This document shows, piece by piece, positions 16,453 through 25,648 of a stretch of DNA of 64,000 nt. Under the pieces are notes generated by a model, which was not told the origin of the DNA, did not search any database, and was given only the letters and a program-made list of their open reading frames with translations. Within the stretch, counting starts at the first letter, position 1; every line of letters begins with the position of its first letter. Both the position numbers and the translations under genes were made by a program. Source of the DNA: an uncultured Granulosicoccus sp. (GTDB lineage: Bacteria > Pseudomonadota > Gammaproteobacteria > Granulosicoccales > Granulosicoccaceae); the NCBI GenBank assembly GCA_947495035.1, contig CANLXI010000011.1, forward strand, positions 1-64,000. Reading direction: 5' to 3'.

Positions 16453-17988
16453 ATGTCCTACGCCACGGTTCATTCGTGCACGCTGGCCGGTGTTCGGGCC
16501 TTGCCGGTGACGGTGGAGGTGCACATCTCTGGAGGGCTGCCCGGCATGTCCATTGTCGGTTTGCCGCAGTCGGCGGTACGCGAGAGCAAGGACAGGGTAA
16601 AGGCTGCCATTCAGCATATGGGGTTGAAATTCCCGCAGGTGAAGATCATCGTGAACCTTGCACCTGCCGATCTGCCCAAGCGCGGTGGACGATTCGATCT
16701 GCCGATTGCACTCGGTATCCTGCAGGCCGATGGGCAGTTGCCGGAAGGGGCGCTGCAAGGTCTGGTGGTGCTGGGTGAGCTCGGATTGACCGGAGAGCTG
16801 CGCTCGGTGACCGGAATATTGCCAACTGCATATGCCTTTGCCGATTCTGCCCGTTCCTTGTTCATCCCGACAGTCAATGTCGATGAAGCCCTGCGTTGCA
16901 GCCGTACCCGGGTATTTGCGGCAGACAGTCTCCAGCAGGCCTATTCTCAGCTCAAGCAGCGTCGTCAGGAGCCACTTGTCCTGCAGCGGTTGCACGAGGC
17001 CAGAGAGCCGGATGGTGCGCTGGCACTGGATGCCCGCACCGCAGGTGCTGACATGTGCGATGTCATCGGGCAACACAAGGCGCGGCGCGCTCTGGAAATC
17101 GCTGCAGCGGGCGGACACAATCTGTTGATGGCCGGCCCACCCGGGACCGGTAAGTCCATGCTGGCCAGTCGGCTGCCCGGCATTCAGCCACCGATGAGCG
17201 AATCCGAAGCGATGGAGACAGCGTCCATTGCCTCTATCAGTTACACCGGCTTTGATGCCGGTCTTTGGGGGGTAAGGCCCTTTCGGGCCCCGCATCATAC
17301 GGCTTCCGGGGTTGCGCTGGTTGGTGGTGGCTCGAACCCCATGCCCGGCGAAGTCTCGCTGGCCCATCACGGCGTGCTTTTCCTTGACGAGCTGACGGAA
17401 TTCTCACGCTCGGTTCTGGATGTGCTTCGCGAACCCCTGGAGACCGGGCACATCACCGTCTCCCGGGCCGCCAGGCAGGCCGAGTTTCCGGCAAGGTTCC
17501 AGCTTGTGGGGGCCATGAACCCCTGTCCCTGCGGTTACCACACGGATACCTCCGTGCGCTGCCAGTGCACACCCGATCTCATCATGCGTTATCAATCACG
17601 TCTGTCGGGTCCGTTCCTGGACAGGATCGATCTGCATGTGGACATGCAGCGGGAGCTGAACCAGGCAGTCAGCATCCAGCACGACAAGGGCGGCGAAGGC
17701 AGTGACACCATCCGGCAACGGGTGGTGCTGGCTCGGGAGCGGCAGCTGGCGAGACAGGCCGTGATCAATTCGGCGCTGACGCCGCTTGCCCTGCATCGTC
17801 ACGCCTGTCTTGATCGACAGGCACGAGCACTGATCTGCGAGGCCAGCAAGCGGTTGAACCTGTCCTTGCGCTCGCAGCATCGGCTGCTGCGAGTGGCTCG
17901 AACGATAGCCGATCTGGACGGTCACAGTTCGGTAGGCTGCGAGCATCTTGGCGAAAGTCTGTCGTTTCGACGAACGCCACTACTCTGA
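16453..17988 (+). CDS. comM: YifB/ComM family Mg-chelatase-like AAA+ ATPase
   Basis: 511 residues. The N-terminal ChlI-like domain (MSYATVHSCTLAGV...) has IVGLPQSAVRESKDRV and LAPADLPKRGGRFDLPIA. The AAA+ core has Walker A GPPGTGKS (Lys234), FRAPHHTAS, Walker B LFLDELTEF and the Cys-rich NPCPCGYH, and a helical C-terminal domain closes it. ComM is a hexameric helicase that promotes branch migration during natural transformation. GGAGG at 16443-16447 fixes ATG 16453. Confidence 0.93.
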   Translation: MSYATVHSCTLAGVRALPVTVEVHISGGLPGMSIVGLPQSAVRESKDRVKAAIQHMGLKFPQVKIIVNLAPADLPKRGGRFDLPIALGILQADGQLPEGALQGLVVLGELGLTGELRSVTGILPTAYAFADSARSLFIPTVNVDEALRCSRTRVFAADSLQQAYSQLKQRRQEPLVLQRLHEAREPDGALALDARTAGADMCDVIGQHKARRALEIAAAGGHNLLMAGPPGTGKSMLASRLPGIQPPMSESEAMETASIASISYTGFDAGLWGVRPFRAPHHTASGVALVGGGSNPMPGEVSLAHHGVLFLDELTEFSRSVLDVLREPLETGHITVSRAARQAEFPARFQLVGAMNPCPCGYHTDTSVRCQCTPDLIMRYQSRLSGPFLDRIDLHVDMQRELNQAVSIQHDKGGEGSDTIRQRVVLARERQLARQAVINSALTPLALHRHACLDRQARALICEASKRLNLSLRSQHRLLRVARTIADLDGHSSVGCEHLGESLSFRRTPLL

Positions 17989-18159
17989 GATGATACCGGG
18001 CTGCCTATCGTGACAGAACGCTCAGCCTGCGCCGAACACATGAGATGTCCGTCTCGTTGAGCTTCTGCAGGGGCAAGCAGTCACGCAGCGCAGAGGCTAT
18101 CATTGCGTCATGAAAAAGTCGGTTGGTCCAGGCATGTTGAAGCAACGCAGAGGTGCGGT

Positions 18160-19935
18160 ATGCGTGTAGCAACGTATACCCAGCGCAGTGCGCCCTCGCG
18201 CGGGTCCGTTTTCGCCCTGTGCGTGCTGGTCATGACCATTCTGCTGGGTACCGGTGTGGTGCCGTCTCTGGCAGCCTTTGCCGGCGGTCCGTTCGAGAGG
18301 GTGCTGACCCCCTTGTGGATGCTGCTGTATCTCTCGGCACTCGGCGGTCTGATGTTCACCCAGGGGATCAACTGGATTTCCTGGCTGGTGCGTTATCGCA
18401 TTCTGCTGGTCATACTGATGCTGGGCACGATCCTGTCGGTCTCATGGTCCATCGATGCCCGAGTGTCAGCCGAACGGACGGTTCATCTGCTGGGCAGTAC
18501 GCTGATAGCCGTTTTCATCGGTTTTTCGGTGCCTTTGCTGACCACCCTGCGGGTGTTCGCCGTCATTCTGGCGCTGGCCATCGTGGGCAGTGTCGGTGCC
18601 GCCGTCGCCCTGCCGGATCTGGGCATCCAGAGCTATGAGGGAACTCAGGTCTGGCGTGGTCTTTTCAATTCGAAGAACGACCTGGGATTCTGGGCCGCTG
18701 TGGGTGTGCTGCTCTACATCACACTCAGTGATTCCACACAGGCCGCTTACCGGAAACTGCTGTGTTTTCTGATGGCAGGGCTGTGCCTGGGCGTTCTCGC
18801 ATTCAGTCAGTCCGCCACATCATTACTGGCGCTGCTCATTGCCGGTGCCTTGTCCCTGTACTTCTTCATTGCCGGGCGTTTTCAGCTGGGTTTCATCCGC
18901 ATGGCCATTCTGGCCATTCTGTTCACCGGTGTCATCGGCATGGCAATTGCCAACATCGACACGGCCGAGCTCGTGGGGCGTACCGGTGACCTTACCGGGC
19001 GGGGGGAGGTCTGGAAACAGGTCTGGGCTCTGATTCTCGAGCGTCCGCTCACGGGCGTCGGGTATGGCTCTCTGTGGTTTCCAACGGATGACACCATCTG
19101 GATCCAGCAGAGTCTGACCGATTTCACCTGGGTGGTCTTTCATGCGCACAATGGATTGCTGCAGGTGGCCTCGGAAGTGGGTATGCCGCTGGCGGTCATC
19201 GCCCTTTTGATGGTGGCACAGCAGATGATCGAGATCTTCTACTGTCAGTATGAACGACAGCAGGTGGGCGTGCTGTTCGTGCTGGGTTTCGTTACGGCCT
19301 ATCTGGTCAGCAATTATTCCGAAGCCCGTTTTCTGGTGACCCGAGAACTGTTCTGGATCTTCTTCCTCGCTCTGCCCATCAGCATGCTGCGACAGATCAA
19401 TCTGGTGTCGCTCGATGCGCAGCCCATGGAGCCTGATGACGTCGGTGCGCGACCCTATGGCAACGTACCCGGCAAGCCCTGGCTCGGACCCCTGCCGCAG
19501 GAGCGGGTCAGAGCCCGTCGATCGCTGGCTGCCGGTGCCGCGGGCGGCGCTGCTCTGATGACTCACTATGGTGCGTCACACTCATCGGATTCGGTGGTCA
19601 GCTCGAATTCGGATGACGTCGATGAATTCGCTGGCACGGAAGAATTTGACGGTTCGCAAGTGGACACCCTGTCTCTGGACGAAACCGATATCGATCTGGG
19701 GCAGCTGGACGATGAAGAGCTGCATGCCGCGGCCTCGATGAGTGCAGATATCGATCTTGGCGAGGTTCAGGAGGAAGAGTCGCAGGGTGCTGCCAGCGTG
19801 GACGCTGATCGTGATGAGCCATTTGACGGGTTTGCCACCGATCATGACGACATGCTGGACATTGATCGTTACGACAAGAAGTTCGATCTGTCCGGAGAGT
19901 GGCAGGATTACGACCCAGACGATGACAAGAGGTAG
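18160..19935 (+). CDS. O-antigen ligase (Wzy_C) family membrane protein with acidic C-terminal tail
   Basis: 591 residues. About eleven membrane segments span residues 15-425, with Wzy_C hallmarks: FNSKNDLGFWAAVG, FSQSATSLLALL, TGRGEVWKQVWALI, PLTGVGYGSLWF and HAHNGLLQVASEVG. Such proteins join or polymerise surface polysaccharide at the periplasmic face. After residue 430 comes a roughly 160-residue soluble tail unusually rich in Asp and Glu, with a partly repeated (I/D)DLG(Q/E) segment. ATG 18160 has AGAGG upstream; a TTG 19 codons earlier is less likely. No other polysaccharide genes are adjacent, so it could act on another glycan. Confidence 0.85.
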   Translation: MRVATYTQRSAPSRGSVFALCVLVMTILLGTGVVPSLAAFAGGPFERVLTPLWMLLYLSALGGLMFTQGINWISWLVRYRILLVILMLGTILSVSWSIDARVSAERTVHLLGSTLIAVFIGFSVPLLTTLRVFAVILALAIVGSVGAAVALPDLGIQSYEGTQVWRGLFNSKNDLGFWAAVGVLLYITLSDSTQAAYRKLLCFLMAGLCLGVLAFSQSATSLLALLIAGALSLYFFIAGRFQLGFIRMAILAILFTGVIGMAIANIDTAELVGRTGDLTGRGEVWKQVWALILERPLTGVGYGSLWFPTDDTIWIQQSLTDFTWVVFHAHNGLLQVASEVGMPLAVIALLMVAQQMIEIFYCQYERQQVGVLFVLGFVTAYLVSNYSEARFLVTRELFWIFFLALPISMLRQINLVSLDAQPMEPDDVGARPYGNVPGKPWLGPLPQERVRARRSLAAGAAGGAALMTHYGASHSSDSVVSSNSDDVDEFAGTEEFDGSQVDTLSLDETDIDLGQLDDEELHAAASMSADIDLGEVQEEESQGAASVDADRDEPFDGFATDHDDMLDIDRYDKKFDLSGEWQDYDPDDDKR

Positions 19936-20021
19936 TCCTTGTACCAGCCTGATGTCGAAGGGCCATCTCGGTGCAAGGTCACGACCCGGCGGGGGTATTC
20001 ATTCACCATGAGGCAGAGGCC

Positions 20022-21290
20022 ATGAAAGACAACGCCTATTTCGACAATGCGGCGACTACCTGGCCCAAGCCGGAACCGGTCTATCGGTTCATGGACAGTT
20101 TCTTTCGTTCACACGGGGTGAATCCGGGGCGTAGTGGCAGTCTGCTGGCAGTTGAAGCCGAGCAGATGATCACGGCGACGCGTCGAATGCTGGCCGAATT
20201 CTTCGGATTCGGTGGGTCTGCCGATCGCGTCATCTTTACACTCAATGGAACCGATGCGCTCAATCTGAGTATCGGTGGTCTGGTCTCGACTGGCGATCAT
20301 CTGGTAACCACGCGGCTTGAACACAATGCCGTGCTGCGAACGGCCAATCATCTGGAGCGCGATGCCGGGCTGTCAGTAACCCGCGTTGCGGCGCAGGCCG
20401 ATGGCTACATCGACCCTGATGACATCAGGACCGCCTTGCGACCCGAGACGCGTGCCATCGTACTCAATCATGCATCCAACGTCATGGGAACCGTTCAACC
20501 CCTGGCAGAGGTGGCCGGCATTGCCCGGGAAGCCGGTGTGCCACTCATCGTGGATGCTGCGCAGACTGCTGGAGTCCTGCCTCTGGATATGGACGAACTG
20601 GGTATCAGCGTACTGACCTTCCCGGGGCACAAGGGCCTGTTCGGTCCGATGGGGGTCGGCGGCATGATTGTCGCGGAATCGGTGGAGCTGACGCCGCAGC
20701 GGTTCGGTGGCACCGGGGTGGATTCCCTGTCGCACTATCAGCCCGATGCCTACCCCTATCGACTGGAAGCCGGTACGGTCTCGCTGCCGGGTATTGCCGG
20801 TTTGCATGCAGCGCAACGCTGGTTCAGAGAGCTTGGCCGCCAACGACTTGAGCTCGACGTCGAGGCACTGGCCTCCGCTCAGTCCGTACCGATCAGTGAC
20901 TCGGGTCACGTCGACGCTGCTGCGGATCACGGAGCGCTATGCCGCCTTGCCATGCAGCATGTGCATCAGGTGGAGATGGCTCATCTGCAACGCATCGAGG
21001 CAAAACTTCGCGAATACGGGTCGGTGAACATTCTGGCGAATGCGCGTGCCGATGCGCGAGTAGCCACCATCAGCTTTACGGTCGATGGTCTGTCCACCGA
21101 ACGCATCGCCGATCAGCTGGATGCCGATCATCAGATCTGTGCACGTGCAGGCTTGCAGTGTGCTCCATTGGTACATGTCGATGCTGGTACCGTGGATGCA
21201 GGTGGCACGATCCGTCTGTCACCGGGTTATTTCACGGATGAGGAGGACATGCAGCAGCTGCTGACAGCGCTTGACGACATTCTTGCCTGA
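20022..21290 (+). CDS. Class V aminotransferase / cysteine desulfurase-like enzyme
   Basis: 422 residues. YFDNAATTWPKPEPVY at the N-terminus, HASNVMGTVQPL, the Asp of IVDAAQTAG and the PLP lysine K204 in FPGHKGLFGP are diagnostic. A cysteine at residue 380 in RAGLQCAPL occupies the place of the catalytic Cys of SufS-type enzymes. The N-terminal pattern fits the desulfurase subfamily related to Enterococcus EF2568 more than IscS or SufS. It would mobilise sulfur (or selenium) from cysteine; no scaffold gene lies nearby. ATG 20022 follows AGAGG; a GTG 17 codons upstream is less likely. Confidence 0.85.
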   Translation: MKDNAYFDNAATTWPKPEPVYRFMDSFFRSHGVNPGRSGSLLAVEAEQMITATRRMLAEFFGFGGSADRVIFTLNGTDALNLSIGGLVSTGDHLVTTRLEHNAVLRTANHLERDAGLSVTRVAAQADGYIDPDDIRTALRPETRAIVLNHASNVMGTVQPLAEVAGIAREAGVPLIVDAAQTAGVLPLDMDELGISVLTFPGHKGLFGPMGVGGMIVAESVELTPQRFGGTGVDSLSHYQPDAYPYRLEAGTVSLPGIAGLHAAQRWFRELGRQRLELDVEALASAQSVPISDSGHVDAAADHGALCRLAMQHVHQVEMAHLQRIEAKLREYGSVNILANARADARVATISFTVDGLSTERIADQLDADHQICARAGLQCAPLVHVDAGTVDAGGTIRLSPGYFTDEEDMQQLLTALDDILA

Positions 21291-21294
21291 TTCG

Positions 21295-21861
21295 TCAGAC
21301 AATCAGCTGCCCGTTGTCGAGCAGTATCCGTACTTTCAGTAATGAGGCCAGCGCCAGGCTGTCCGTGATTTTTCCGTCCATGGCCAGATCGATGGCCTCT
21401 TGCAGTGGTAGCCGTTTCACTTGCAGCACCTCGGTATCGTCCGGGTCTGTCTCACCGAAGCTCAGATCCTGGGCGACGAAGGTATGGGCAAGTTCATCGG
21501 TCACCGAATTGGACGTATGCAGTTTCAGCAGACTGGTCCAGCGAGCGGCCCGGATGCCGGTTTCCTCCCGCAGTTCTCGTTGCGCCGCCGCCAGCGCAGA
21601 CTCGCCAAGCGGAGCGCCGCCTTCCGGGATCTCCCAGTGATACTGGTCCAGGGTATAGCGGTACTGTCCCACCAGCCAGGTGTAGCCATCAGCGTCTATC
21701 GGCACCACGCCAATGGCGCGGGTCTTGAAATGCACCTTGCCATAGATGCCGGGTTTGCCGGTCGGGGCGATGACATTTCGATGTGTGAGCTTGATCCACG
21801 GATTGTCGTAGACCTCTTCCACCGACAGGGTCTGCCAGTCACCAGAGTTGCAAATTGTCAC
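21295..21861 (-). CDS. Nudix hydrolase, ADP-sugar pyrophosphatase-like
   Basis: 188 residues from GTG 21861 with GGAG 12 nt upstream. The complete Nudix box, pattern GX5EX7REUXEEXGU, occupies residues 81-103. The flanks WLVGQYRYTLDQYHWEIPEG resemble the ADP-ribose pyrophosphatase group. It hydrolyses a nucleoside diphosphate linked to another moiety with magnesium. Its stop lies only 4 bp from the stop of the convergent desulfurase-like gene. Confidence 0.9.
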   Translation of the reverse strand: MTICNSGDWQTLSVEEVYDNPWIKLTHRNVIAPTGKPGIYGKVHFKTRAIGVVPIDADGYTWLVGQYRYTLDQYHWEIPEGGAPLGESALAAAQRELREETGIRAARWTSLLKLHTSNSVTDELAHTFVAQDLSFGETDPDDTEVLQVKRLPLQEAIDLAMDGKITDSLALASLLKVRILLDNGQLIV

Positions 21862-21912
21862 GTCGAATCAGATCTCCGCTTGGCTGCTTGATTGCCTGCA
21901 CAGCACGAAATG

Positions 21913-22500
21913 CTAGCTCATGGTGATGGCCAGACCCACCACGATCAGCAGTGAAACTGCCATCAGGATATTGATGATGCGGTGCCAGTGGGCGGGCAGA
22001 TCAAGCCGTTGCAGTGTGATCCCGGCACTCAGCCAGAGCAGATGTATGGGTACCCAGACCAGGTTGATCAGCACGAATTTCCAGACGATCTCCTGCCAGA
22101 TGGCCATGCCCGCAAAGGGAAAGCTGGTAAACAGCGCCGTGTTGACCACATAGGCCTTGGGGTTGATGGCCTGCAGCAGCAGAGCATCGCGAATGCCTGG
22201 CGCACGAGCGCTTTCGATGAAGCGGATCGTCGAACCGGCCAGGGCGATTCGCAAGGCGAGGTAGCACAGGTAGGCAACCGAGGCATACATCAGAACCGTT
22301 CGCAGGAGGGGCTGCGCCAGTATCAGTCCGGCCAGGCCCGTGACCACGGCCAGGGCAACCAGGTTGGTGCCGATGAACAAACCGCTCACATAGCGGTAAC
22401 CTGCAGTCGCGCCAAATGAAGAGCCGACTCCTGCCGTGGACAGCACGCCGGGACCCGGTGTGATGAGCATGAAGAAAACGGCGGTCAGAAATACGCCCAT
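21913..22500 (-). CDS. LysE family amino-acid exporter
   Basis: A 195-residue protein with six predicted membrane segments and the LysE/RhtB N-terminal MLITPGPGVLSTAGVG plus the mid-protein NPKAYVVNTALF. Such proteins export amino acids or derivatives. It sits 51 bp downstream of the Nudix start on the same strand. It may be expressed with the Nudix gene. Substrate unknown. Confidence 0.85.
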   Translation of the reverse strand: MGVFLTAVFFMLITPGPGVLSTAGVGSSFGATAGYRYVSGLFIGTNLVALAVVTGLAGLILAQPLLRTVLMYASVAYLCYLALRIALAGSTIRFIESARAPGIRDALLLQAINPKAYVVNTALFTSFPFAGMAIWQEIVWKFVLINLVWVPIHLLWLSAGITLQRLDLPAHWHRIINILMAVSLLIVVGLAITMS

Positions 22501-22774
22501 GATGTCAGTTGCTGTCGTTTTTCCGGATAAGGGCGTGGCAATGCTCGAGGGCGCACGTCGGTCATGACGGGAGCACTATAGACCCTGTCGTGAAATTGTA
22601 GCGGATAGCGACAGGTGTGGACAGGCGTTCAGTAGAATGGCGTGGGGGCGTGCAGCAATGGCTGCGCAAGGCGGGGCGTGCAAGGTGAGTCACGTGCGAA
22701 GAGAGGCGCGTGCAAGTGGGATCAGGTGTGGAGTGTGGTACCTGCGAAACAAAATACGTTTCATGCGACAACAA

Positions 22775-22812
22775 TTGATTGCATAATGCTTGATTGCTCA
22801 AGTATCATGCAA
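22775..22812. promoter_or_regulatory. Repeat-rich operator region before marR-type gene
   Basis: TTGATTGC occurs twice (22775-22782 and 22790-22797), CTTGA/TCAAG form an inverted repeat (22789-22802), and TTGCAT/ATGCAA bracket the region (22779-22784, 22807-22812). The cluster ends just before the ATG. It is a likely autoregulatory site. The rest of the 22501-22814 gap shows nothing recognisable. Confidence 0.45.
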
Positions 22813-22814
22813 GC

Positions 22815-23252
22815 ATGAACAATGAACAGAATGCTCCGCACACCGAACCGACCGTAACTCAGTTGCTGGATACGGCCGCTCGCATCGAACGTCGGCTTGA
22901 TCGCATGCTCTCGTGCACCCGAGGTGTCAGCTACAGCGAATATCGCCTGCTGACAACACTTGCAGAAGCGTCCAGCGAGGGGCTTCCACGGGTGGTCCTG
23001 GCCGAGGCGGTGGGCTTGTCGGCATCTGCTGTTACGCGTGCTCTGAAGCCCCTGGAGAAAATCGGCTGTCTCATCACGGAGAAGGGCGAGCGGGATGCCC
23101 GTCAGAGTCGAGCCATCATCACCCCCGTCGGGCTGGAACTGCTCAGTGATGCCAAGGGCATCATGCGTGATGCATTGAGAGAGCTGCCACTGAACTCCCT
23201 GAGCTCGCAGCAAGTGGCGGATTTTCGCAACCGTCTGGAAGAGTTGCGCTGA
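22815..23252 (+). CDS. MarR family transcriptional regulator
   Basis: 145 residues with the winged-helix core: GVSYSEYRLLTTLAEAS, LPRVVLAEAVGLSASAVTRAL (recognition helix) and the wing Asp-Arg pair in GERDARQSR. MarR proteins repress neighbouring genes until a phenolic or other ligand binds. It is divergent from a LysE exporter 314 bp away, the obvious candidate target. TTG 22794 is a rejected upstream start. Confidence 0.92.
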   Translation: MNNEQNAPHTEPTVTQLLDTAARIERRLDRMLSCTRGVSYSEYRLLTTLAEASSEGLPRVVLAEAVGLSASAVTRALKPLEKIGCLITEKGERDARQSRAIITPVGLELLSDAKGIMRDALRELPLNSLSSQQVADFRNRLEELR

Positions 23253-23324
23253 GGCGGCCTGCACACAGGCTCCGATCATTGCGGACTCTGCCTGTTGTCA
23301 CCATGAGACGAGGCCTCTGACAGG

Positions 23325-23340
23325 CGCAAACGTGTTTGCG
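23325..23340. other. 16-bp palindrome CGCAAACGTGTTTGCG
   Basis: A nearly perfect dyad (CGCAAAC-GT-GTTTGCG) between marR and the lipoprotein gene. It could be an operator for the lipoprotein promoter or a weak terminator for marR; no U-run follows. Confidence 0.4.
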
Positions 23341-23431
23341 ATTCATTGCGTTGTTCGTGGTTATACACAGAGATGCTGAGCTAGAATCGCGATTGCAATC
23401 GCCCGCAAGGCTTTCAAGTCACTGGAGATCA

Positions 23432-23896
23432 ATGAGTACATTGTCAGTCATGGCAAACCGCTTGCTGCGCGCAGGACATGGATCCACTTCGACATTCATG
23501 TTGCGCACGAGCTCCATCGCTGTGCTTGCCTTTCTCGGTGCCTGTGCAAGCAGGCCGTACTACGATTATCCGCCGCCGATGCCGCAATCGCTGGAACCTG
23601 TGGCCGGGGCTGAACTGAGAGCAGGGGAACCTGTCGAGTTTTCCTGGCGAAGAGCCGACGACACGGAAAGCTATGACTTTCATGTGTTCAATGCCGAGAA
23701 CAGTGATATCAGCCGTTACATGAAAACCGGATTGCTGGCGGCTGATATCTGTACCGCGGACCGCTGCAGCCTCCATCTGTATCTGTCACTACCGGATTCC
23801 AGTCGACATGCCTGGCGTGTTCGCTCTTCCAACAATGCGGGAAAATCTGCCTGGACACGTACGCTGTTTACGTTCACCGGCGGCACGGCACGCTAG
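23432..23896 (+). CDS. Small lipoprotein with fibronectin-like fold, function unknown
   Basis: 154 residues from ATG 23432 (GGAG upstream). A lipobox FLGAC ends a hydrophobic segment; if translation starts at ATG 23498 the signal becomes MLRTSSIAVLAFLGAC, a textbook lipoprotein signal. The remainder (EFSWRRADDTESYDFHVF ... HAWRVRSSNNAGKSAWTRT) looks like one FN3/Ig-type beta domain. It is probably anchored to the outer membrane and faces the periplasm or surface. Confidence 0.72.
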   Translation: MSTLSVMANRLLRAGHGSTSTFMLRTSSIAVLAFLGACASRPYYDYPPPMPQSLEPVAGAELRAGEPVEFSWRRADDTESYDFHVFNAENSDISRYMKTGLLAADICTADRCSLHLYLSLPDSSRHAWRVRSSNNAGKSAWTRTLFTFTGGTAR

Positions 23897-23949
23897 CGTC
23901 GGCGTTACGGCGTGTTGGCGTGTCGGTATCGCAGCGTCTTGAAAATACT

Positions 23950-24026
23950 GAGTCTCGGGAGTCTCGGGAGTCTCGGGAGTCTCGGGAGTCTCGGGAGTCT
24001 CGGGAGTCTCGGGAGTCTCGGGAGTC
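23950..24026. repeat. 9-bp tandem repeat (GAGTCTCGG), about eight copies, convergent junction
   Basis: Eight perfect head-to-tail copies plus a degenerate end begin 54 bp after the lipoprotein stop and end about 46 bp before the stop of the convergent LysE gene. GAGTCTC contains the dyad GAG/CTC, so each unit can pair with its neighbours. Confidence 0.93.
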
Positions 24027-24072
24027 CTGGCGTTTCGGAGACTCTGTCCACTATCTGCGCCCGAGCGTCTCG

Positions 24073-24696
24073 CTAGAGCTCTCGCACGATCATGCTGCTG
24101 GCCGCACCTGCCATGGCCAGGGCCGCACTTCGGTGCAGATGCCGCTGTGCAGTGGCGCCGGCCAGGATACGCCGCACGGCCATGGCCCCCAGGATATAGA
24201 CCGAGCCCACCGCCAGCAGCACGGCCACGGTCACCGGTACCAGTACCGCTGCCCAGTTGAATACCGTGATGCTGTTCAGGTCCAGTACCAGTGGCAGCAG
24301 TGCCAGATAGAAGGCGATGGTCTTGGGGTTGCCCAGTGTAATGGCAAGGCCCGACATCATGGCAGCCCGCAGGTCCTTGCCGCGAATGTCGGCGGTATTC
24401 ATGTCATGCCGATCGGCATGCCAGAACTGCCAGGCCAGATACAGCAGATAGGCTATCGACAACCAGCGGATGACCAGAAACAGGGCGTTGAAGCTTTGCG
24501 CTATCAGTGCCAGTCCGAAGACTGCGAAAGACAGATACAGCAGATCGCCGATGGTGATGCCCGCCAGCATGGCGAATCCCGCCCGTGTTCCACTGCCGAC
24601 ACTGCGTGCCACCAGTGCAGTAATACCGGGGCCGGGGATGAAGGCTGCAATGCCCAGCGCCAGAGCGTAGGCGCTGATGTCGGTCAGGGCTATCAT
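24073..24696 (-). CDS. LysE family translocator
   Basis: 207 residues, six predicted membrane segments, N-terminal IPGPGITALVARSVG and LGNPKTIAFYLALLPL typical of the LysE/RhtB family. It is the last gene of a minus-strand run (MFS, PqiA-like, AEC, LysE) and starts 38 bp downstream of the AEC stop. It likely exports an amino acid or analogue. A second, different LysE homologue lies at 21913-22500. Confidence 0.87.
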   Translation of the reverse strand: MIALTDISAYALALGIAAFIPGPGITALVARSVGSGTRAGFAMLAGITIGDLLYLSFAVFGLALIAQSFNALFLVIRWLSIAYLLYLAWQFWHADRHDMNTADIRGKDLRAAMMSGLAITLGNPKTIAFYLALLPLVLDLNSITVFNWAAVLVPVTVAVLLAVGSVYILGAMAVRRILAGATAQRHLHRSAALAMAGAASSMIVREL

Positions 24697-24733
24697 GGTC
24701 TCACGACGCGATTTCGTGGTGGCGGGGCAACGA

Positions 24734-25645
24734 CTATATCAAGCCTGCTCCGCGAAGCAAGGCAATTCCCGCGGTGTAGCTGATCACGCCCAGGGCCGTG
24801 GTCACGGCGACGATTTCTGCGGCCAGTGCACCATGGCTGGTCATCTGCCGGGCCATGATATAGCTGGCCGTGGCTGTCGGTGACGCTGCCAGGAAAAACA
24901 GTATGCCCAGTTGCAGGTTGTCCAGATCAAAGGCGATACCCATGCCCACCAGCAACAGGGGGGAGATGATCAGTTTGAAGAATACGGCCAGCAGGATGGC
25001 ACGGCTGTGCCCGAACAGGCTGCCGAACTCCAGCGTTGCCCCGATGCACAGCAGGGCCAGAGGCAGGGTCATGCTCGATAGATAGTCGCCGGTGCCGATG
25101 ACAAGATCCGGGATCGGCAGGTTCACCGCAGAGGCCACGGCGCCTGCCGTGATGCCGATCAGTATCGGATTCTTCAGGATCTGACGCAGGACCCCGCTGG
25201 AGTTGAGCACCCATACGGCAATGATGTTGTAGGCGGTCGTGACCACTGCGATATACAGAGCGACCACAGGCAATACCTCTTCACCATAGGTGGCCACGGC
25301 CAGCGCGACACCGAGTATGGCGAGATTGCCGCGGTAGGAGCCCTGCACGAAGACACCCCGTTGATCCTGCGGCAGCAGCCGTCCGGCGATCAACAGGATG
25401 CCGATCAGGATCAGGGTGCCGATCAATCCGATCAGGGTCATGCGCAGATCCAGGGCCTGGTCGAAGGAGCGCCCCGAAATCGCCAGAAACAGCATGGCCG
25501 GCAAGGCGATATTGAACACGACGGCGTTGGCCTGTGAGACGAAATGGCCATCGACCATGCCCAGCTGGCGAATGGCCCAGCCAAGCAGTAGCAGCAACAG
25601 AATGGGGCCGGTGATGCCAAAGGCAAAGTGGAACTGTTCGATCAT
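24734..25645 (-). CDS. AEC family transporter (auxin efflux carrier type)
   Basis: 303 residues, about ten membrane segments. The N-terminal FGITGPILLLLLLGWAIRQLG and the half-way repeat of this pattern fit the AEC fold, with GNLAILGVALA marking the first domain. Bacterial members carry small organic acids such as malate or malonate. It starts 3 bp after the PqiA-like stop, so the two are coupled. Confidence 0.87.
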   Translation of the reverse strand: MIEQFHFAFGITGPILLLLLLGWAIRQLGMVDGHFVSQANAVVFNIALPAMLFLAISGRSFDQALDLRMTLIGLIGTLILIGILLIAGRLLPQDQRGVFVQGSYRGNLAILGVALAVATYGEEVLPVVALYIAVVTTAYNIIAVWVLNSSGVLRQILKNPILIGITAGAVASAVNLPIPDLVIGTGDYLSSMTLPLALLCIGATLEFGSLFGHSRAILLAVFFKLIISPLLLVGMGIAFDLDNLQLGILFFLAASPTATASYIMARQMTSHGALAAEIVAVTTALGVISYTAGIALLRGAGLI

Positions 25646-25648
25646 GGA

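Noticed and set aside
22562..22801. 79-codon minus-strand frame between LysE and marR
   Set aside because: Covers the marR operator region, Ser/Thr/His-rich, no start signal.
23920..24783. 287-codon plus-strand frame starting at the GAGTCTCGG array
   Set aside because: It begins in the repeat and runs opposite a clear LysE gene; Gln/His-rich shadow sequence.
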